Assembly (NCBI GenBank): GCA_910587875.1
Contig: CAJUOD010000002.1
Location: 6,556-70,555 of the forward strand
Origin: an uncultured Oscillibacter sp.
GTDB taxonomy: Bacteria; Bacillota; Clostridia; Oscillospirales; Oscillospiraceae
Reading direction: 5' to 3'
Length of the DNA stretch: 64,000 bases
Part shown: one piece after another, positions 1-7,091 of the stretch
Layout of the letters: every line of letters starts with the position of its first letter
Numbering within the stretch: the first letter of the stretch is position 1
Notes under the pieces: generated by a model
Database searches by the model: none
Seen by the model: the letters and a program-made list of their open reading frames with translations, nothing else
Told to the model about the DNA's origin: nothing
Program-made: the position numbers and the translations under genes

Positions 1-51
1 ATCATAGAGTACGGCGGCGGGGATCAAGGCGAACTGGCCTCCTTGGGTCAT
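1..51 (-). CDS. Replication-initiator-like winged-helix protein, N-terminal 17 residues only
   Basis: An ATG at 51 opens a minus-strand frame that runs off the left edge. The visible residues include GGQFALIPAAVLYD, the opening usual in winged-helix initiator or DnaD-like proteins of Firmicute conjugative elements, where FALIP-x-x-VL starts the first helix. Only 17 codons are visible, so the assignment rests on this short match and on context: small element genes lie upstream on the same strand and a counter-transcribed RNA candidate lies in the leader. No strong ribosome-binding site is seen. It could be another HTH protein. Confidence 0.45.
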   Translation of the reverse strand, partial: MTQGGQFALIPAAVLYD

Positions 52-72
52 ATCTTGCTTTGCCAACAGCTC

Positions 73-159
73 TCACCTCTCAATCCAGTCGATCAGGCGG
101 GCCAGCTGGCTCACCAGCCCGGCCGCCCCGATATAGGTCAATATCATGGCCCAGGACAT
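73..159 (-). CDS. Single-span membrane micropeptide (28 aa)
   Basis: A 28-codon frame starts at the ATG at 159, after a purine-rich GGAGG about 12 bases upstream. It encodes one hydrophobic segment (about residues 3-20, rich in Ala, Ile, Leu and Gly) and a charged tail ending IDWIER. It lies just upstream of the initiator-like gene on the same strand. Short one-span peptides are common beside replication genes of Firmicute mobile elements, but I do not recognise the family. It could be non-coding leader sequence; the longer open frame through this region is less likely because its upstream part looks like antisense of the neighbours. Confidence 0.35.
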   Translation of the reverse strand: MSWAMILTYIGAAGLVSQLARLIDWIER

Positions 160-194
160 GGGGAGGGCACCCCCTCCCCCGTCCAGATTGGGGC

Positions 195-222
195 TTGCAT
201 TTTGCCGAGATTTTGCTATAAT
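195..222 (+). promoter_or_regulatory. Sigma-A-type promoter facing against the replication block
   Basis: TTGCAT (195-200), a 16-base spacer and a perfect TATAAT (217-222) lie on the plus strand, while every gene around is on the minus strand. A strong terminator follows within 75 bases, so the unit would make a short counter-transcript. Confidence 0.6.
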
Positions 223-228
223 AAGCAT

Positions 229-298
229 AGACCTTGTTCCTCGGCTGAAGCCCTGGACAACGCCGCTCCGAAGTTGCCGCTTCGGGGCGGTCTTTTTT
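229..298 (+). ncRNA. Candidate counter-transcribed RNA of about 70 nt
   Basis: The predicted transcript begins about seven bases after the TATAAT at 217-222 and ends in an 11-bp stem (263-273 with 280-290) followed by six T residues. No frame of useful length lies in it. It is antisense to the leader between the 52-aa gene (306-464) and the initiator-like gene (start 51). Known antisense copy-control RNAs of theta and rolling-circle replicons have this layout: own promoter, own terminator, opposite the rep leader. The control role is inference; promoter and terminator are visible. Confidence 0.5.
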
Positions 299-305
299 GT
301 GGTTT

Positions 306-464
306 TCACTGGTCTTCTCCTTCCTCCGGCTCCCAGCGCAGCGCCTGGTCTATGGCCGCTCGAAAGCTCCCCACACAGGGGACCCACCGGAGCTTTCCAT
401 TGGGGAGCAGTATCTGCACGCACCAGCCGCCCCTCACGGGAAAGGCGCTCATGATGTGGTTCAT
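306..464 (-). CDS. Small hypothetical protein of the element (52 aa)
   Basis: The frame starts at an ATG at 464, overlapping the TGA of the upstream gene (461-463), with AGGAGGAGG inside that gene as its ribosome-binding site. The product begins MNHIMSAFPVRGGWCVQ and contains a basic, Trp-rich centre (KLRWVP). The overlap and the site give good support that it is translated and coupled to the gene before it. I do not recognise a family. It ends just before the hairpin of the counter-transcribed RNA candidate. Confidence 0.55.
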   Translation of the reverse strand: MNHIMSAFPVRGGWCVQILLPNGKLRWVPCVGSFRAAIDQALRWEPEEGEDQ

Positions 465-724
465 ACGACCTCCTCCTCATAGGCGCTCGGGTGCTGGGCT
501 CGCAGAAGCCGGGACAGCATTTCTTCTGAGCGGGCGTCGCACTCTTCACCCGTGATCAGCCGCAGGGCCTCCAGCATCTTCAGCGCCCCGTTGTATTGAT
601 GCTGCCAGTACTCCGCTGAGTGGAACGCCTTTTTCTGGATCGCCTCGTCGATAATGTTCTCCAGGGGAAGCAAGCAGCGTCTGTGCCCGGCGGCCAGTAG
701 CGCCGCCTTCTCTTGTTCGTTCAC
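461..724 (-). CDS. Hypothetical element protein (87 aa)
   Basis: I place the start at a GTG at 724 because AGGAGG stands eight bases ahead of it; the longer in-frame ATG upstream would overlap the 59-aa gene and lacks a site. The product (NEQEKAALLAAGHRRCLLPL...) is mostly helical, with many Glu, Arg and Leu, and no recognised motif. It lies in a compact minus-strand run of small genes typical of control regions of integrative elements and is followed by a coupled 52-aa gene. Confidence 0.6.
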   Translation of the reverse strand: MNEQEKAALLAAGHRRCLLPLENIIDEAIQKKAFHSAEYWQHQYNGALKMLEALRLITGEECDARSEEMLSRLLRAQHPSAYEEEVV

Positions 725-734
725 GATCTGCCTC

Positions 735-914
735 CTATTCCTTGACGGGCTTGTAACGCACCTGGGTATAGCATTCCGCGATGCGATGCCCATGTTTGAC
801 CGGCAGGGCCTCGAAAGCCTTCCTGGCCGCTTCCAGCGAAAAAAACTCTTTGCCGGGGCAGACCTCCCAGGGGTCCCAGTTATGGATGCGGGATTGAATT
901 ACATAGCGTTTCAT
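735..914 (-). CDS. Small hypothetical protein (59 aa)
   Basis: The frame starts with MKRYVIQSRIHNWDPWEVC at an ATG at 914, which overlaps the stop of the upstream gene (911-913) by three bases, with GGAGCC as a modest site. It ends 10 bases before the GTG start of the next gene. The sequence is basic and aromatic, with no known domain. The chained overlaps (1373-911, 914-735, 724-461, 464-306) argue for one operon. Confidence 0.6.
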   Translation of the reverse strand: MKRYVIQSRIHNWDPWEVCPGKEFFSLEAARKAFEALPVKHGHRIAECYTQVRYKPVKE

Positions 915-1373
915 AGCGGCTCCTTTCCGGCGGTCCTCCAGAATACATCCAGCTCCAGACAGGGGCGGGCAAGCTCCCGGAGATCCGCCGTGATTCGGTT
1001 GAACTCGGCCTGCTCCCTCTGATCGACGCCGCCCTCGGCGATCTCCAGCAGACGGTCCACGGCCTGGCTCTTGGCGAAGCGGGACAGCAGCAGATACACT
1101 CTGACCGCCGACTCCAGCGCGCTGCGGGCCTCCAGCTCCGGGACTACGTATGCGAGCAGGCCGCTGGTTTCGTGAAGATGGCGGTAGGCGAGGGCCGGGG
1201 CCCGGTAGCAGACCACCATCCGCTCCACAACGTCACCGGGGGGGAATCCGCCGGCCGCTCTCGTAGGCCCGGAGTGTTTCAGGCGCGACGCCGATCTGCT
1301 CCGCCGCCGCCTCCTGGGTGAGGCCGGTACAAATCCGCCCGGTCCGGTAGATGTTTTGGGACAGTTCAGACAT
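911..1373 (-). pseudogene. XRE-type regulator split by a frameshift in a run of seven G (C on the coding strand)
   Basis: An ATG at 1373 with AGGAGG upstream starts a helix-turn-helix frame (MSELSQNIYRTGRICTGLT, then QEAAAEQIGV and a YESGRRIPP turn) that hits a TGA at 1233-1235. The continuation, DVVERMVVCYRAPALAYRHL onward to residue 150, is open in the next frame and ends at 911. The two halves join in frame if one base is removed from the run at 1238-1244, so the intact protein would be the usual 150-residue Xre-like element regulator. It may be a real loss, a sequencing error, or a slippage switch. The C-terminal half could also be made alone from the ATG at 1228. Confidence 0.7.
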
Positions 1374-1405
1374 GGCTATTTCCTCCTGTTTGTGATATGG
1401 TCGAG

Positions 1406-1669
1406 TCAGGTATTGGGTTTTCTCCCGTGCCGCCGCCGCAGGCTTCCGATCGTCGGCAGCGGTGGTGGCTGCGACGGTTCCGGCGCTCCAAGGAATTGCC
1501 GGAGTTCATCTTTGAGGACCCGGTAGGTCTTTCCGATTCGGATGCACTTGATCTGATCGCTCCGAACCAGTTCATAAGCGCTGTTATACCCGATGTTCAG
1601 CGCCGCAGCAACGTCCTTGACCGTCAAGACCATGGGCAGCTCGTCAAAGGATGTAGGATAGTCTTTCAT
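1406..1669 (-). CDS. Excisionase-family DNA-binding protein (87 aa)
   Basis: The start is the ATG at 1669 with GGAGG ahead. Residues about 12-60 form a MerR-like winged helix of the excisionase kind: LTVKDVAAALNIGYNSAYEL, then VRSDQIKCIRIGKTYRVLK and an FL ending. The tail is Pro- and Arg-rich. These proteins bind short direct repeats and bias a tyrosine integrase towards excision, or act as repressors. A similar protein at 6801-7091 lies directly before the integrase, so this copy more likely serves control of the block than Int itself. Confidence 0.8.
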   Translation of the reverse strand: MKDYPTSFDELPMVLTVKDVAAALNIGYNSAYELVRSDQIKCIRIGKTYRVLKDELRQFLGAPEPSQPPPLPTIGSLRRRHGRKPNT

Positions 1670-1706
1670 GTCTGTACACCTCCTTTCTGGATTAGGTTGA
1701 CCGGCG

Positions 1707-1910
1707 TCAGCCCGCCGCCGGGGGAGAGTCGCGGCCGAACAGCTCGTCGATGGAGCAGTCGAGGGCGCCCGCCAGAAGGGGGAGTCTGCCCGCCGCGGGG
1801 AGATCCTCGCCGCTTTCCCAGCGGGACACGGTGGCGACAGATACGCCAACTTTGCCCGCTAACTCCTTCATGGTCAAGCCCGCGGCCTCCCGGAACTTAC
1901 GAATTTTCAC
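1707..1910 (-). CDS. XRE-family transcriptional regulator (67 aa)
   Basis: The start is taken as a GTG at 1910 because AAAGGAGGTGAGG lies directly ahead. The whole product is one Cro/C1 helix-turn-helix: KIRKFREAAGLTMKELAGK, VGVSVATVSRWESGEDLP, then LAGALDCSIDELF. This is the ordinary length for a stand-alone repressor. It heads the minus-strand operon and is preceded by the 15-bp palindrome at 1945-1959, which it may bind. Confidence 0.85.
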   Translation of the reverse strand: MKIRKFREAAGLTMKELAGKVGVSVATVSRWESGEDLPAAGRLPLLAGALDCSIDELFGRDSPPAAG

Positions 1911-1944
1911 AGCCTCACCTCCTTTCGATGAAATTGGGGCTTGC

Positions 1945-1959
1945 TTACGCCTTGCGTAA
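1945..1959. promoter_or_regulatory. Palindrome TTACGC-CTT-GCGTAA, candidate XRE operator
   Basis: A perfect 6+3+6 inverted repeat sits 35 bases upstream of the GTG of the small XRE gene, in the place of its promoter. XRE repressors usually bind such sites and control themselves. The pairing is seen; the binding is inferred. Confidence 0.5.
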
Positions 1960-2003
1960 ATGGTAAAATAAACAATACACATACGATGGAAAACCCAGTT
2001 TAA

Positions 2004-2270
2004 TCAAGGCTCTGCTTTGAGTGCGGTCCCGGCTTCCAGGTATAACGTCCTGCAAGTCTGCGCGAATTTGCTCAAAAGCATCTCTGTATGATTTTTCTGG
2101 AAGCTATGCAGTGTGGTAATGGACATGGTGGCTACTGCGATTTGTGTACCGTCCTCCGATACAACCACACACTCCTTTGAGAAAGTTCGCGTTTTGAGAT
2201 CGACGCACGGGCGTTTGCCTGTCTGTTCCACAGAGATCGGCTTCCCGCCATTCCGCTTGGCGTCGTCCAT
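2004..2270 (-). CDS. Hypothetical protein (88 aa)
   Basis: An ATG at 2270 with AGGAGGGG seven bases ahead starts MDDAKRNGGKPISVEQTGKR. The middle, TRTFSKECVVVSEDGTQIAV, looks like a beta-hairpin and the end is helical. There is no recognised family. It is divergent from the XRE gene at 2433 across an AT-rich 160-bp gap and may be the first gene of the minus-strand operon. Confidence 0.55.
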   Translation of the reverse strand: MDDAKRNGGKPISVEQTGKRPCVDLKTRTFSKECVVVSEDGTQIAVATMSITTLHSFQKNHTEMLLSKFAQTCRTLYLEAGTALKAEP

Positions 2271-2432
2271 TTTCTCCCCTCCTTCTGGATGGTCTATTTT
2301 TCGTTCGTTGTCCCTTGCGGTTCACCCTACACGTAAAGCATAAATGATTTATCAATCAATGTCAATCTATATTTTGATTAATTAATCTTTTTTGGCATAT
2401 TATCCAATTTGAATATTAAGGTGCGTTCTGCT

Positions 2433-2786
2433 ATGGATAAGGAACTTTTTGTGCAAAACATCAAAAAATATTGTGCTTTACGTGGAGTGAAACCCACAGT
2501 AGCCTGCCGGGAAAGCGGGGTCAGTTCAAGTTTTATAACAAATATTGAGTCCAAAGGACAGGTTCCCTCTATTGAGAAAGTTTACATGTTGGCATCCTAC
2601 CTTGGAGTAACGATTAACGATTTGGTAGGAGAGGATATCATCACTTCCTCCAGAGGCCCAGAGCAACCCTATTTGGTGCGGCAGTATAATCTCCTCTCCA
2701 AAGAGGCACAGATGGAGGTCCGGGCCTTCATTGAGTTCAAGGTCGCGCAGGAAGCTGATAGTGGGAAAACAAACAAGGAAGAATAA
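2433..2786 (+). CDS. XRE-family regulator (117 aa)
   Basis: I choose ATG 2433 (MDKELFVQNIKKYCALRG) over an in-frame ATG at 2409, because AAGGTG lies ten bases ahead. Residues 5-65 are a helix-turn-helix of the C1 type (GVSSSFITNIESKGQVP, YLGVTINDLVG); the C-terminal 45 residues are helical, with VRQYNLLSKEAQMEVRAFIE. The upstream DNA (2340-2400) is strongly AT-rich. It precedes the DUF4041 gene by about 100 bases and probably controls it. Confidence 0.85.
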   Translation: MDKELFVQNIKKYCALRGVKPTVACRESGVSSSFITNIESKGQVPSIEKVYMLASYLGVTINDLVGEDIITSSRGPEQPYLVRQYNLLSKEAQMEVRAFIEFKVAQEADSGKTNKEE

Positions 2787-2853
2787 GCTGAATAGGATAA
2801 ATTTCGTTTTCGCTTATTTGAGAAAACAGGTAATTCATGTCAAACAAAAAAGT

Positions 2854-2870
2854 GTGTCCAATTTGGACAC
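2854..2870. repeat. Palindrome GTGTCCAATTTGGACAC, copy 1 (upstream of the DUF4041 gene)
   Basis: The 17-bp palindrome lies 19 bases before the DUF4041 start and recurs identically inside the terminator stem at 4555-4571 behind the same gene. It overlaps the expected promoter/leader region, so it may be an operator for the XRE protein or an early-terminating hairpin. Confidence 0.6.
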
Positions 2871-2888
2871 CGGAAAGAGAGGGTGGAC

Positions 2889-4535
2889 ATGGCTGGCCTA
2901 TTTCTAATCCTGGCAATCGTTTTCTTCGTCTTATGGAGGAAAGCAGCGAAACAATCTACTAATTCCCAAAAAACAGTTCAAGAACTAAATCAGGAGCTGG
3001 AATCTTCCAGGCAAGAGAATACTGGATTGCGGGCCGAGGTTTTGGAAGTCCGCGGGGAGAACACGGAGAAGCAGCTCCGTATTGATAAATTGTCCCGCTA
3101 TGAGGGGCTCGTGGATGTAGATGCTGAAATCCAGAAAAAGCGGGAAGAGGCTGCTGAAGAAATCCAGGCGCAAAAAGACTCTGCCGCACAGGAGCTTGTT
3201 GCTGCCAAGCAGGAGGCGAAGGAGCTCCGAGCTAAAGGAAAGGCCAGCTATGAGGCCGCTGTTAAAGAAGCGGATTTGAAATTATCGTCGATTGAATCCG
3301 AGTCAAAGCGTATTCTCAGCGAAGCCCAGCGACGGGCCGAAGAAATTGCAGGGGATGCCTATAAAATCGCGGGCAAGGCGGAGGATTATAAAAAAGTTGC
3401 TGCGGCTATGAAAAATGTGATTGAGGGTTATGGAGACCAGTACTTAAAACCCACATATTCACTCTTGGATGACTTGGCGGAAGAGTTCGGATATGATGAA
3501 GCTGGACAGCAATTGAAACTGGCCCGCGAGAACTCCGCGCGGATGATAAAAGCGGGAACTGCCGCTACTTGTGACTATGTAGAAGATGCCAGGAGAACTA
3601 CAGCCATTGCCTTTATAATCGATGCTTTTAACGGGAAAGTCGATTCGATTCTGTCAAAGATTAAGAAAGACAACTATGGTACGCTGGAGCAAAAAATCAA
3701 AGACTCATATGAGCTGGTTAATCATAATGGCCGAGCTTTTCGCAATGCTACCATAACCCCAGAATATCTTTCTGCTCGCCTGGAGGAATTAAGGTGGGGA
3801 GTACGTGTGCAAGAGCTTAGGGCTCAGGCCCAGGAGGAGCAGCGGCGGCTTCGAGAACAAATCCGCGAAGAAGAACGCGCCCGCCGTGAGTATGAAAAGG
3901 CTATGAAAGAGGCCGCAAAGGAGGAGGAGATGCTTCGCAAGGCCATGGAAAAGGCCGCAAAGCAGATTGAATCCGCAACGGAAGCGAACCGCGCGGAGTA
4001 CGAGGCTAAATTGGAGGACCTGAAGCGACAACTAGCGGAGGCCGAGGAGCGGGGCCAGCGCGCGCTCTCTATGGCTCAGCAAACGAAGCACGGAAATGTC
4101 TACGTGATTTCCAATATCGGGTCCTTTGGCGAAAACGTGTATAAGGTCGGTATGACGCGTCGCTTGGATCCCATGGACCGGGTTCGTGAGTTGGGGGACG
4201 CGTCGGTTCCGTTCCCGTTTGATGTACATGCCATCATTGAAAGTGATGATGCCCCGGCCTTAGAATCTACGTTGCATAAGCTGTTAGCACTCATGCAGGT
4301 AAATAAGGTCAATCCCCGCAAAGAATTTTTCAGAGTCATGCTTTCTGATATCAAGGCCATGGTTGACAAGCTCGGATTGAAAACCGTTTGGACAATAGAT
4401 GCTGCAGCCGCCGAATATCGGGAGACGTTGGCCATTGAGGAAGCTATGAAGTCAGACCCCGAAACCAAGAGCAGGTGGGAAAAATATAACGCCAGCATTG
4501 CGGAAGAAGAAACGGTTTCTCAAGATGTTGGTTGA
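2889..4535 (+). CDS. DUF4041 / T5orf172 (GIY-YIG-like) domain protein with N-terminal membrane anchor
   Basis: The product has about 548 residues. Residues 1-18 are hydrophobic (MAGLFLILAIVFFVLW), followed by about 120 residues of coiled coil rich in Glu, Lys and Gln, a DUF4041 core (about 170-300), a second charged coiled coil (about 310-400) and a C-terminal T5orf172/MUG113 domain: GNVYVISNIGSFGENVYKVG, then MTRRLDP and the ALESTLHKLL helix. T5orf172 belongs to the GIY-YIG nuclease superfamily. The family occurs in prophages and integrative elements; a defence or DNA-processing role is inferred. ATG 2889 is chosen; GTG 2883 is possible. A matched palindrome stands on either side. Confidence 0.85.
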   Translation: MAGLFLILAIVFFVLWRKAAKQSTNSQKTVQELNQELESSRQENTGLRAEVLEVRGENTEKQLRIDKLSRYEGLVDVDAEIQKKREEAAEEIQAQKDSAAQELVAAKQEAKELRAKGKASYEAAVKEADLKLSSIESESKRILSEAQRRAEEIAGDAYKIAGKAEDYKKVAAAMKNVIEGYGDQYLKPTYSLLDDLAEEFGYDEAGQQLKLARENSARMIKAGTAATCDYVEDARRTTAIAFIIDAFNGKVDSILSKIKKDNYGTLEQKIKDSYELVNHNGRAFRNATITPEYLSARLEELRWGVRVQELRAQAQEEQRRLREQIREEERARREYEKAMKEAAKEEEMLRKAMEKAAKQIESATEANRAEYEAKLEDLKRQLAEAEERGQRALSMAQQTKHGNVYVISNIGSFGENVYKVGMTRRLDPMDRVRELGDASVPFPFDVHAIIESDDAPALESTLHKLLALMQVNKVNPRKEFFRVMLSDIKAMVDKLGLKTVWTIDAAAAEYRETLAIEEAMKSDPETKSRWEKYNASIAEEETVSQDVG

Positions 4536-4545
4536 TATTTTTGAG

Positions 4546-4580
4546 AAAGGGGATGTGTCCAATTTGGACACATCCCTTTT
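4546..4580 (+). terminator. Rho-independent terminator of the DUF4041 gene
   Basis: AAAGGGGATGTGTCC pairs with GGACACATCCCTTTT about the AATTT centre and ends in a T run. The stem includes the same 17-bp palindrome as at 2854-2870. Confidence 0.85.
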
Positions 4581-4719
4581 TCTGCTGGTTGACAAAGCTT
4601 CACCTAGATGGCTTCCGGGCCGGAAGGTATAATGACCCTGTACCTCGGAGGCGTGAGCCCATAGGGTGGAAGATTTCCAACTAGACGGGCCGTTTCCGAG
4701 CTGGTAGAATGGTTCTACT

Positions 4720-4764
4720 TTAGGGCGGAGTAAGTTAGGGCGGACTATGTTAGGGAGGGACGGC
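4720..4764 (+). repeat. Array A: three tandem 15-bp iteron-like repeats
   Basis: TTAGGGCGGAGTAAG (4720-4734), TTAGGGCGGACTATG (4735-4749) and TTAGGGAGGGACGGC (4750-4764) follow one another without gaps. The constant 15-bp period and conserved first ten bases point to a protein-binding array. Confidence 0.7.
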
Positions 4765-5264
4765 GTAACAAAGGGTGTACTATACCCACCGTTCTGCATA
4801 GATCGAGAAGATAAGCTATCAAGGCAAGCATTGACAGAATTTGTATATTGTGGTATAAAGAAACCATCATTGATTGTTTGTGCGCCCTCCGTGAAACTCG
4901 GAGCCGGGCCATTGGCCTGGGGCTGCCAGGGAGCAGCATTGCATACGTTGTGGTGGAGACGCTGGCATGACCGGCTGATCCCAAGGGTTGTACGTTCGGT
5001 GAGCGTAAGCCGCCGAGTGGTGTTTAGGGGGCGGTCTGCCCATTTTTTGAATGATGATGAGGGAACCGGAACGGGTCTTGACTTTCTGCGGAGCGTCTGC
5101 TATGCTGTAGCCATACAGTATCAGGGCTTTGCGAAAGCAAGCACAGTATCCGTGTTTCAAAGTGTCCGGGCTTTCCCATTGGGAGGGCGCGGGCTTTTTC
5201 ATGGGTTCTTGATAAAACCGCAAGTGTACAAGCCTTTGGGCCTCTGGTAGAATGTAACCGTACT

Positions 5265-5310
5265 TTGAGGGCGGAGCGTTTTAGGGAGGAGCATTTCAGG
5301 GCGGATTGGC
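5265..5310 (+). repeat. Array B: second set of three 15/16-bp repeats
   Basis: TTGAGGGCGGAGCGTT (5265-5280), TTAGGGAGGAGCATT (5281-5295) and TCAGGGCGGATTGGC (5296-5310) repeat the pattern of array A in the same orientation, 545 bp away, with conserved sequence on both sides. Confidence 0.7.
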
Positions 5311-5370
5311 GGCGGTAAGGGGGTAGTATGCCCTTCCGCAAAGATCAACAAATGAACATGGTGCAGCTGC

Positions 5371-5408
5371 GCCTGAAAACGAGAGTCATTCCGTTTTCAG
5401 GCTTTTTT
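5371..5408 (+). terminator. Rho-independent terminator
   Basis: An 11-bp stem GCCTGAAAACG / CGTTTTCAGGC with a ten-base loop is followed by TTTTTT. It ends whatever is transcribed rightward across the repeat region. Confidence 0.8.
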
Positions 5409-5500
5409 GCGCTCATAATCAGAGGACGCCCGGCGCTTCGCGCAACGGGAGGGGACCAGTCACCCCCAACCGCCAAGGGCAAATGAAAGGAGAAATTCCT

Positions 5501-5779
5501 ATGCAGAATCGAATGAAAAGATATTCTATTTCCGGGCCGGTCCAGACTGCCGGCCAGTTCCGCCTCCGGCAGGGCGGGACTTCCTTCCGCCTCTCACCGT
5601 CCTTCTGCCGGGGACGGGACCACGGACGCAGGCGGGATATCTCCCGCGCCTTGCCCAGGGCTTCGCGTCTGCCGCGGGAACTCTCTTCCCCGTCGCTTTT
5701 GAGCGGCTTCACGGCGATCATACTGACCACGATATACAACGGAGACGGACCAGCTAGATCGGCTGCTCCCAGCCTGTAA
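5501..5779 (+). CDS. Hypothetical basic protein (92 aa)
   Basis: ATG 5501 follows AAAGGAGAAATTCCT, a good ribosome-binding site. The product, MQNRMKRYSISGPVQTAG then an Arg-rich middle and a short hydrophobic segment near residue 75, matches nothing I know. The composition (many Arg and Ser) resembles out-of-frame GC-rich DNA, and an equal frame lies on the other strand, so only the start signal supports it. Confidence 0.35.
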   Translation: MQNRMKRYSISGPVQTAGQFRLRQGGTSFRLSPSFCRGRDHGRRRDISRALPRASRLPRELSSPSLLSGFTAIILTTIYNGDGPARSAAPSL

Positions 5780-5914
5780 ATCCCTCAGTTTTCAATGGGT
5801 CTAAGCTCATTGACACGGTTTTGGCCTGGGAGGTCCGGCGGAGAAAAGCCGGAAACGGCCAGATCGTGCCAATGGGTGAGGTGCGTCCTTTTCTAAAAAA
5901 GAAAGGATGTACTT

Positions 5915-6808
5915 ATGTCGAACCACTATCTCAATCTCATGGCCCAGGTGGACAAGCTCCACCGCCACAACCGCCAGGGCAGCTATAAGACGCGGGCCCG
6001 CTACTATGAAGCTATGCAGCGGTTCTGCCGCTTTCTGGCGGAGGTCTTTCGTTTGGAGCGGCTGGCGAACATTGCGCCAAAGCATATTTATGCGTACGTC
6101 GCGTATCTCCAGGAGCAGGGGAAGTCCACCTCTACAATCAAGACGGACCTCTCGGCTATCCGCTTTTTTCATGACCTGATTCAGAGCCCCCGGTATGAGC
6201 TGCCGGGGAACAGCGACCTGTTCCTCCAGCGCCGGACCTTCGGCGGCGTCGACCGGACGTGGAGTGATAACGAGTTTGAAAGGATGCTTGATACCGCATT
6301 AGCTGTCGGCCGTAATGACTATGTTTCGATTTTCTACCTGGGCCGTTTTGCTGGCCTTCGCATCCATGAATGCTTCCGTATCGACACCGCTACGGCATCA
6401 AAGGCGGTTAAAGAGAAAGCTATTACTATCAAAGGCAAAGGAGGACTGTTGCGGACAGTCCCCTTGAATGACCTCCTGGTCCAGCGGCTCCGGCACGATT
6501 TGAAACGGACGACACGAGGACATAAATTGTATGTGCTCGACGATCAGGAAACTCACGAAGCTATCAAAGCCCTTCAGGTATTTATTTGGCTGTACCGTCC
6601 TTCCATCCAAGATAAAGACTCCGCACGGCCCATGACCTTTCACGGCCTGCGCCACACCTATGCAGCGGAGAAGTATCAGAGCTTCATTGCCGCCGGGAAG
6701 ACCCCCTACGAGGCGAGAAAGGCCGTCTCCAGGCTCCTGGGACATGGACGGGACGATGTGACGAACATCTATCTGGCGTCGCTGAAGGGAGGCGAGGAGG
6801 ATGCTTAA
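5915..6808 (+). CDS. Tyrosine recombinase (297 aa)
   Basis: The N-terminal SAM-like core-binding domain occupies about residues 1-100 (FCRFLAEVFRLERL, YLQEQGKSTSTIKTDLSAIR). The catalytic domain shows Arg149 (GLRIHE), the H-x-x-R-H box at 243-247 (HGLRHTYA), His277 (LLGHGRDD) and the Tyr286 nucleophile (TNIYLAS), so the active site looks complete. It would cut and rejoin DNA at a core site through a Tyr-3'-phosphate link. The stop overlaps the excisionase start at 6801, suggesting co-expression. A second integrase follows, so this one may act in resolution or in a different step. Confidence 0.9.
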   Translation: MSNHYLNLMAQVDKLHRHNRQGSYKTRARYYEAMQRFCRFLAEVFRLERLANIAPKHIYAYVAYLQEQGKSTSTIKTDLSAIRFFHDLIQSPRYELPGNSDLFLQRRTFGGVDRTWSDNEFERMLDTALAVGRNDYVSIFYLGRFAGLRIHECFRIDTATASKAVKEKAITIKGKGGLLRTVPLNDLLVQRLRHDLKRTTRGHKLYVLDDQETHEAIKALQVFIWLYRPSIQDKDSARPMTFHGLRHTYAAEKYQSFIAAGKTPYEARKAVSRLLGHGRDDVTNIYLASLKGGEEDA

Positions 6809-7091
6809 CCGACCGCTGAGCTTCGATGACATCCCCCTGGTGCTGACGGTGGAAGAGCTGATGCCCATTCTCAGCATCGGCAGGAATACGGCCTTCGCCC
6901 TGGTCCGCTCCGGCCAGATCAAGAGTATCCGCGCCGGCAAACAAATCCGCATCCTAAAGCATGAGCTGTTGGAGTACTTGACCGGCGGAACCGGGACAAA
7001 CGTGTCCTGGACAGACGCCGCCTCGCCGCTTACGATGGAGGATGATTCCTGCCGGGCGGCGGAAGGAGGTATCGACGATGCCGCGCGGTAA
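6801..7091 (+). CDS. xis: Excisionase-family DNA-binding protein (96 aa)
   Basis: The protein is a MerR-like winged helix: LTVEELMPILSIGRNTAFAL, VRSGQIKSIRAGKQIRILK, HELLEYL. A short acidic tail follows. It overlaps the recombinase before it by eight bases and the integrase after it (start 7078) by 14, the classic xis-int arrangement, so it is the likely recombination directionality factor of the left element. It resembles the copy at 1406-1669 in the helix-turn-helix core. Confidence 0.85.
   Translation: MLNRPLSFDDIPLVLTVEELMPILSIGRNTAFALVRSGQIKSIRAGKQIRILKHELLEYLTGGTGTNVSWTDAASPLTMEDDSCRAAEGGIDDAAR

Larger units (their letters stand above)
4583..5480. other. 0.9-kb non-coding stretch with repeat arrays
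   Basis: No frame here has a ribosome-binding site or a recognisable product. The stretch holds two related units of about 100 bp (4701-4803 and 5244-5347), each beginning CTGGTAGAATG, containing three tandem 15-bp repeats of the type TTAGGGCGGA-N5, and ending near AAAGATC or TAGATC. A hairpin terminator follows at 5371-5408. The layout suits an origin, recombinase arm sites or a structured leader RNA. I could not match it to a group II intron. Confidence 0.5.

Noticed and set aside
4583..5400. Group II intron or its fragment
   Set aside because: No GUGCG-type 5' end, no recognisable domain V and no reverse transcriptase; the repeats suggest another nature.
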